This document shows, piece after piece, positions 14,066 through 16,188 of a DNA stretch of 16,188 bases. Location of the stretch: NCBI GenBank assembly GCA_031285575.1, contig JAITVX010000030.1:1-16188 (forward strand), read 5' to 3'. The notes under the pieces are model-generated. The model was not told the DNA's origin. It saw nothing but the letters and a program-made list of their open reading frames with translations, and searched no databases. This DNA is from Bacteroidales bacterium. GTDB lineage: Bacteria; Bacteroidota; Bacteroidia; Bacteroidales; VadinHA17. Made by a program: the position numbers and the translations under genes. The stretch's first letter is position 1. The number at the start of each line of letters is the position of its first letter.

Positions 14066-16188
14066 TTATCTTCCTCCCGCTCTGTTTGTTTCCTCTTCAA
14101 TACCAGTTGATTTGCTGCGAGCCGCTCTTACTGTGGCAGAGCCAAAATTATAACGGAGTGTTAGATTTGCATAACGGAGGTCTTGTTTCTGCAACATGAT
14201 ATTGTCAATATTATCACGTTTGGTGTGTGTCTTGTAATAGGATGTGTACAATATATCGTTGACAGTAAGCGACAGGGTCATCTTGTTTTTCAACAGTGTT
14301 TGCCTGAAGCCAGCTGAAAGATTCCCCTGCGGTTCCATAACAATATACCCCATATGCGCTCCAGAAAGGTACATACCGGTTATCTCGGCAGACAGGTTTG
14401 GCGCAATTGTAAAGTTATTATAAAGTTGAACATAAAAATCAATCCCATCGTTGACAAATTCACCCGTTATTTCATCGGATGTATTAGTTTGATATGCACC
14501 AAAAACGGACAGATTTGCTGTCCAAATCTTAGTTATCTGCTTGCGGTAATTCATCATTGCATTAATATTCTGGCTTTTGCCGAAATTACCCAGAGTTGAG
14601 CCATAGCGCTGAGTAACAGCGTCTTCAATAGGTACAATCATAATCAAGTCGGTAGTGTGGCTGTAGCCAATATGTGTCATTAATGATTGTGCGAATGTGT
14701 GTGAGAATTGGATATTGTGTGTATATGCCGGTGTAAGGTTAGGATTGCCGGAACTGAAAGAATAGGCGTCAATGATAATTTCAAATGGATTCAAATTTGA
14801 GTAATTTGGGCGGTTGAGTCTGCGGCTGTACGATAAGCCTAAGGTATGCTTTTCAGATACCGGCCAGTTTACAAAAAATGTTGGGAACAGGTTGAAGTAT
14901 GACGTATCGTTCACTTCGTCAGTCGTCAGTTGTTTTCCTTCAGATATTACGTATTCACCACGTAAACCTGCCTGTAAACTGAACTTTCCCAACTTCTGAT
15001 TAAGGTTGATATAAGTGGCGCCTATCTGTTCTGTATATACAAACCGGTTGCTCCTGTTCAAGTCAATTTGCCAGTCGTTATTTGCAAATTCGTCAAATTT
15101 AAGGTCGTTGTCAGTCTTGGTCTGGCTTATTTTAGCTCCTGTTTCCATCCGTGCATTTTCCCACAAAGGCTGGGAATAATCTAACTTTGCAGAATAAACA
15201 TCTATGGTTTGTGGATTACTGTTGCGCAGCTGTTCGATATTGCCCATAATCACATCGTTTGGGCCATAATAACTGTTTTTGTTTTGCTGGACAGGGTCAG
15301 AGCCAAAACGCGCGTAATCCAAATCAAAGTTCAACTGTTGCTCCGGCTGGGTAAATGTTGCCTGATAGTTTGTATTCACCAGAATACCGTCTCGACCACC
15401 TGATCGGATATTATCAGAAATAGAATAACTTACGCCGTCATGTGCAGGTGAGATATTTGTAACACCATTACTGCCAAATCTTCCTCCGTCTGAATAATAA
15501 GAGCTAACAATGACGCCGAGTGTGTTTTTAGGATTAAGAAAATAATCCATCCCTGCCCTTACAGAATGGTATAAACCTGTTTTGCTTGACTTAGTTATAG
15601 AATTTTGGTTAAAAGTAATTTCTCCGGCATGAGTTTGCACAATATTGATATTATTTGTTTTTTCCCAACCATTATTCCGGTTGAAAGAATAATTACCAAA
15701 CACATTAAACTTTTCGCGACGCCAGTTAAGATTCACGCCAGCGTTTTCACTGTCAGTCCGTCCTTGTGTATATCCTGCTGTCAACGTACCGTTAACTCCG
15801 AACTGCAGACCTTTCTTGGTGCGAATATCTATGATTCCTCCAGACCCTGCAGCATCATACCGCGACGAAGGATTGGTGATAACCTCTATACGGTCTATTT
15901 CATCGCCCTGCATGGAGCTGAGAAACGCCTGCAACTGTTCGCCGCTCATCTGCGAAGGACGGCCGTCAATCCATACTTCTACATCATTTCCCAGCACCGA
16001 TATGTCGCCTTTTTGACCGACCAACACGCCTGGCGTATTCTGTAAAATATTGGTGGCATTGCGTCCTGCACTCTGAATGTTGCCGCTAACGTTCACAACA
16101 TAGCGGTCGGTTCTGGCAACAACCAGCGGACGGTCGGCGCTCACAACTACTTCTTCCAGACGGTTGGCGCTTTCGGAAAGTGAGATAT
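14066..16188 (-). CDS. TonB-dependent receptor, OMP_b-brl_3 family (N-terminus beyond the window)
   Basis: About 707 codons are visible; the frame is open to the right edge, so the signal peptide and any carboxypeptidase-regulatory-like domain lie outside. The first visible residues (ISLSESANRLEEVVVSADRP) are the linker before the plug. The plug follows: NILQNTPGVLV, VEVWIDGRPSQMSGEQLQAF and RIEVITNPSSRYDAAGSGGI, then about 560 residues of outer-membrane barrel strands. The C-terminal strand YANLTLRYNFG is followed by a charged extension with TGIEEETNR, as I recall being common in this group. Such receptors import siderophores, cofactors, peptides or glycans using TonB energy; no SusD partner is visible downstream, so a glycan role is not indicated. 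An internal GTG at 16144 is not the true start. Confidence 0.92.
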   Translation of the reverse strand, partial: ISLSESANRLEEVVVSADRPLVVARTDRYVVNVSGNIQSAGRNATNILQNTPGVLVGQKGDISVLGNDVEVWIDGRPSQMSGEQLQAFLSSMQGDEIDRIEVITNPSSRYDAAGSGGIIDIRTKKGLQFGVNGTLTAGYTQGRTDSENAGVNLNWRREKFNVFGNYSFNRNNGWEKTNNINIVQTHAGEITFNQNSITKSSKTGLYHSVRAGMDYFLNPKNTLGVIVSSYYSDGGRFGSNGVTNISPAHDGVSYSISDNIRSGGRDGILVNTNYQATFTQPEQQLNFDLDYARFGSDPVQQNKNSYYGPNDVIMGNIEQLRNSNPQTIDVYSAKLDYSQPLWENARMETGAKISQTKTDNDLKFDEFANNDWQIDLNRSNRFVYTEQIGATYINLNQKLGKFSLQAGLRGEYVISEGKQLTTDEVNDTSYFNLFPTFFVNWPVSEKHTLGLSYSRRLNRPNYSNLNPFEIIIDAYSFSSGNPNLTPAYTHNIQFSHTFAQSLMTHIGYSHTTDLIMIVPIEDAVTQRYGSTLGNFGKSQNINAMMNYRKQITKIWTANLSVFGAYQTNTSDEITGEFVNDGIDFYVQLYNNFTIAPNLSAEITGMYLSGAHMGYIVMEPQGNLSAGFRQTLLKNKMTLSLTVNDILYTSYYKTHTKRDNIDNIMLQKQDLRYANLTLRYNFGSATVRAARSKSTGIEEETNRAGGR

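Noticed and set aside
16142..16144. GTG at 16144 as the start of the TonB-dependent receptor
   Set aside because: The frame continues upstream to the window edge with a typical pre-plug linker (RLEEVVVSADRP), so the gene is truncated by the window.
1..16188. CRISPR array, tRNA or rRNA genes, or a defence or phage island
   Set aside because: I saw no regular repeat-spacer pattern, no cloverleaf or rRNA-like segment, and no nuclease, integrase or phage gene among the coding regions.

Overview
The window looks like chromosomal DNA from a member of the Bacteroidota, probably Bacteroidales. Several genes are preceded by the phylum's -7 promoter element TAnnTTTG. The gene families also point there: an OMP_b-brl_3-type TonB-dependent receptor, a DUF3127 protein, a twin-arginine GH109-like oxidoreductase, a PGK with a long charged insert, and a DUF62 protein lacking the usual DPGVG motif. 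The exact genus cannot be read from the sequence. I see no rRNA, tRNA, CRISPR array or intact mobile element.

Layout, left to right. 38-583 (-) is a small exported protein, probably an outer-membrane barrel, with a strong hairpin between it and the divergent cardiolipin-synthase-like gene (775-1953, +). That gene runs 4 bp into a convergent exported alpha/beta-hydrolase (1950-2828, -). Next come a small lipoprotein (3056-3586, -) and phosphoglycerate kinase (pgk, 3670-4932, -). A 439-bp gap (4933-5371) holds the pgk promoter and what looks like a solitary end of an IS21-family element. A tight two-gene operon follows on the minus strand: DUF62 (6169-6951), then mazG (5372-6166). 7138-7578 (-) is a small exported protein of unknown function.

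On the plus strand, 7949-9519 is a compact three-gene operon: a Mip-like FKBP lipoprotein, a cytosolic cyclophilin, and a DUF3127 protein with an SSB-like acidic tail. It ends at a perfect 10-bp hairpin. Facing it on the minus strand is a pair: an exported dual-specificity phosphatase (11066-11617), then a TAT-exported GH109-like enzyme (9601-11007). Divergent from that pair, a flavodoxin-fold reductase (11701-12333) and a MATE transporter (12350-13681) form a second plus-strand operon. A 384-bp gap follows. The right edge cuts the N-terminus of a TonB-dependent receptor (14066-16188, -).

Most of the window is ordinary core and envelope biology: glycolysis, nucleotide housecleaning, protein folding, lipid synthesis, efflux and nutrient uptake. 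I did not find a convincing new defence system or other novel multigene system. The points most worth a second look are the SSB-like tail on the DUF3127 protein, the DUF62 homologue with an altered active-site motif coupled to mazG, the phosphatase/GH109 pair, the IS21-like solo end, and the hairpin and operator-like inverted repeats at 604-653 and 6978-6991.
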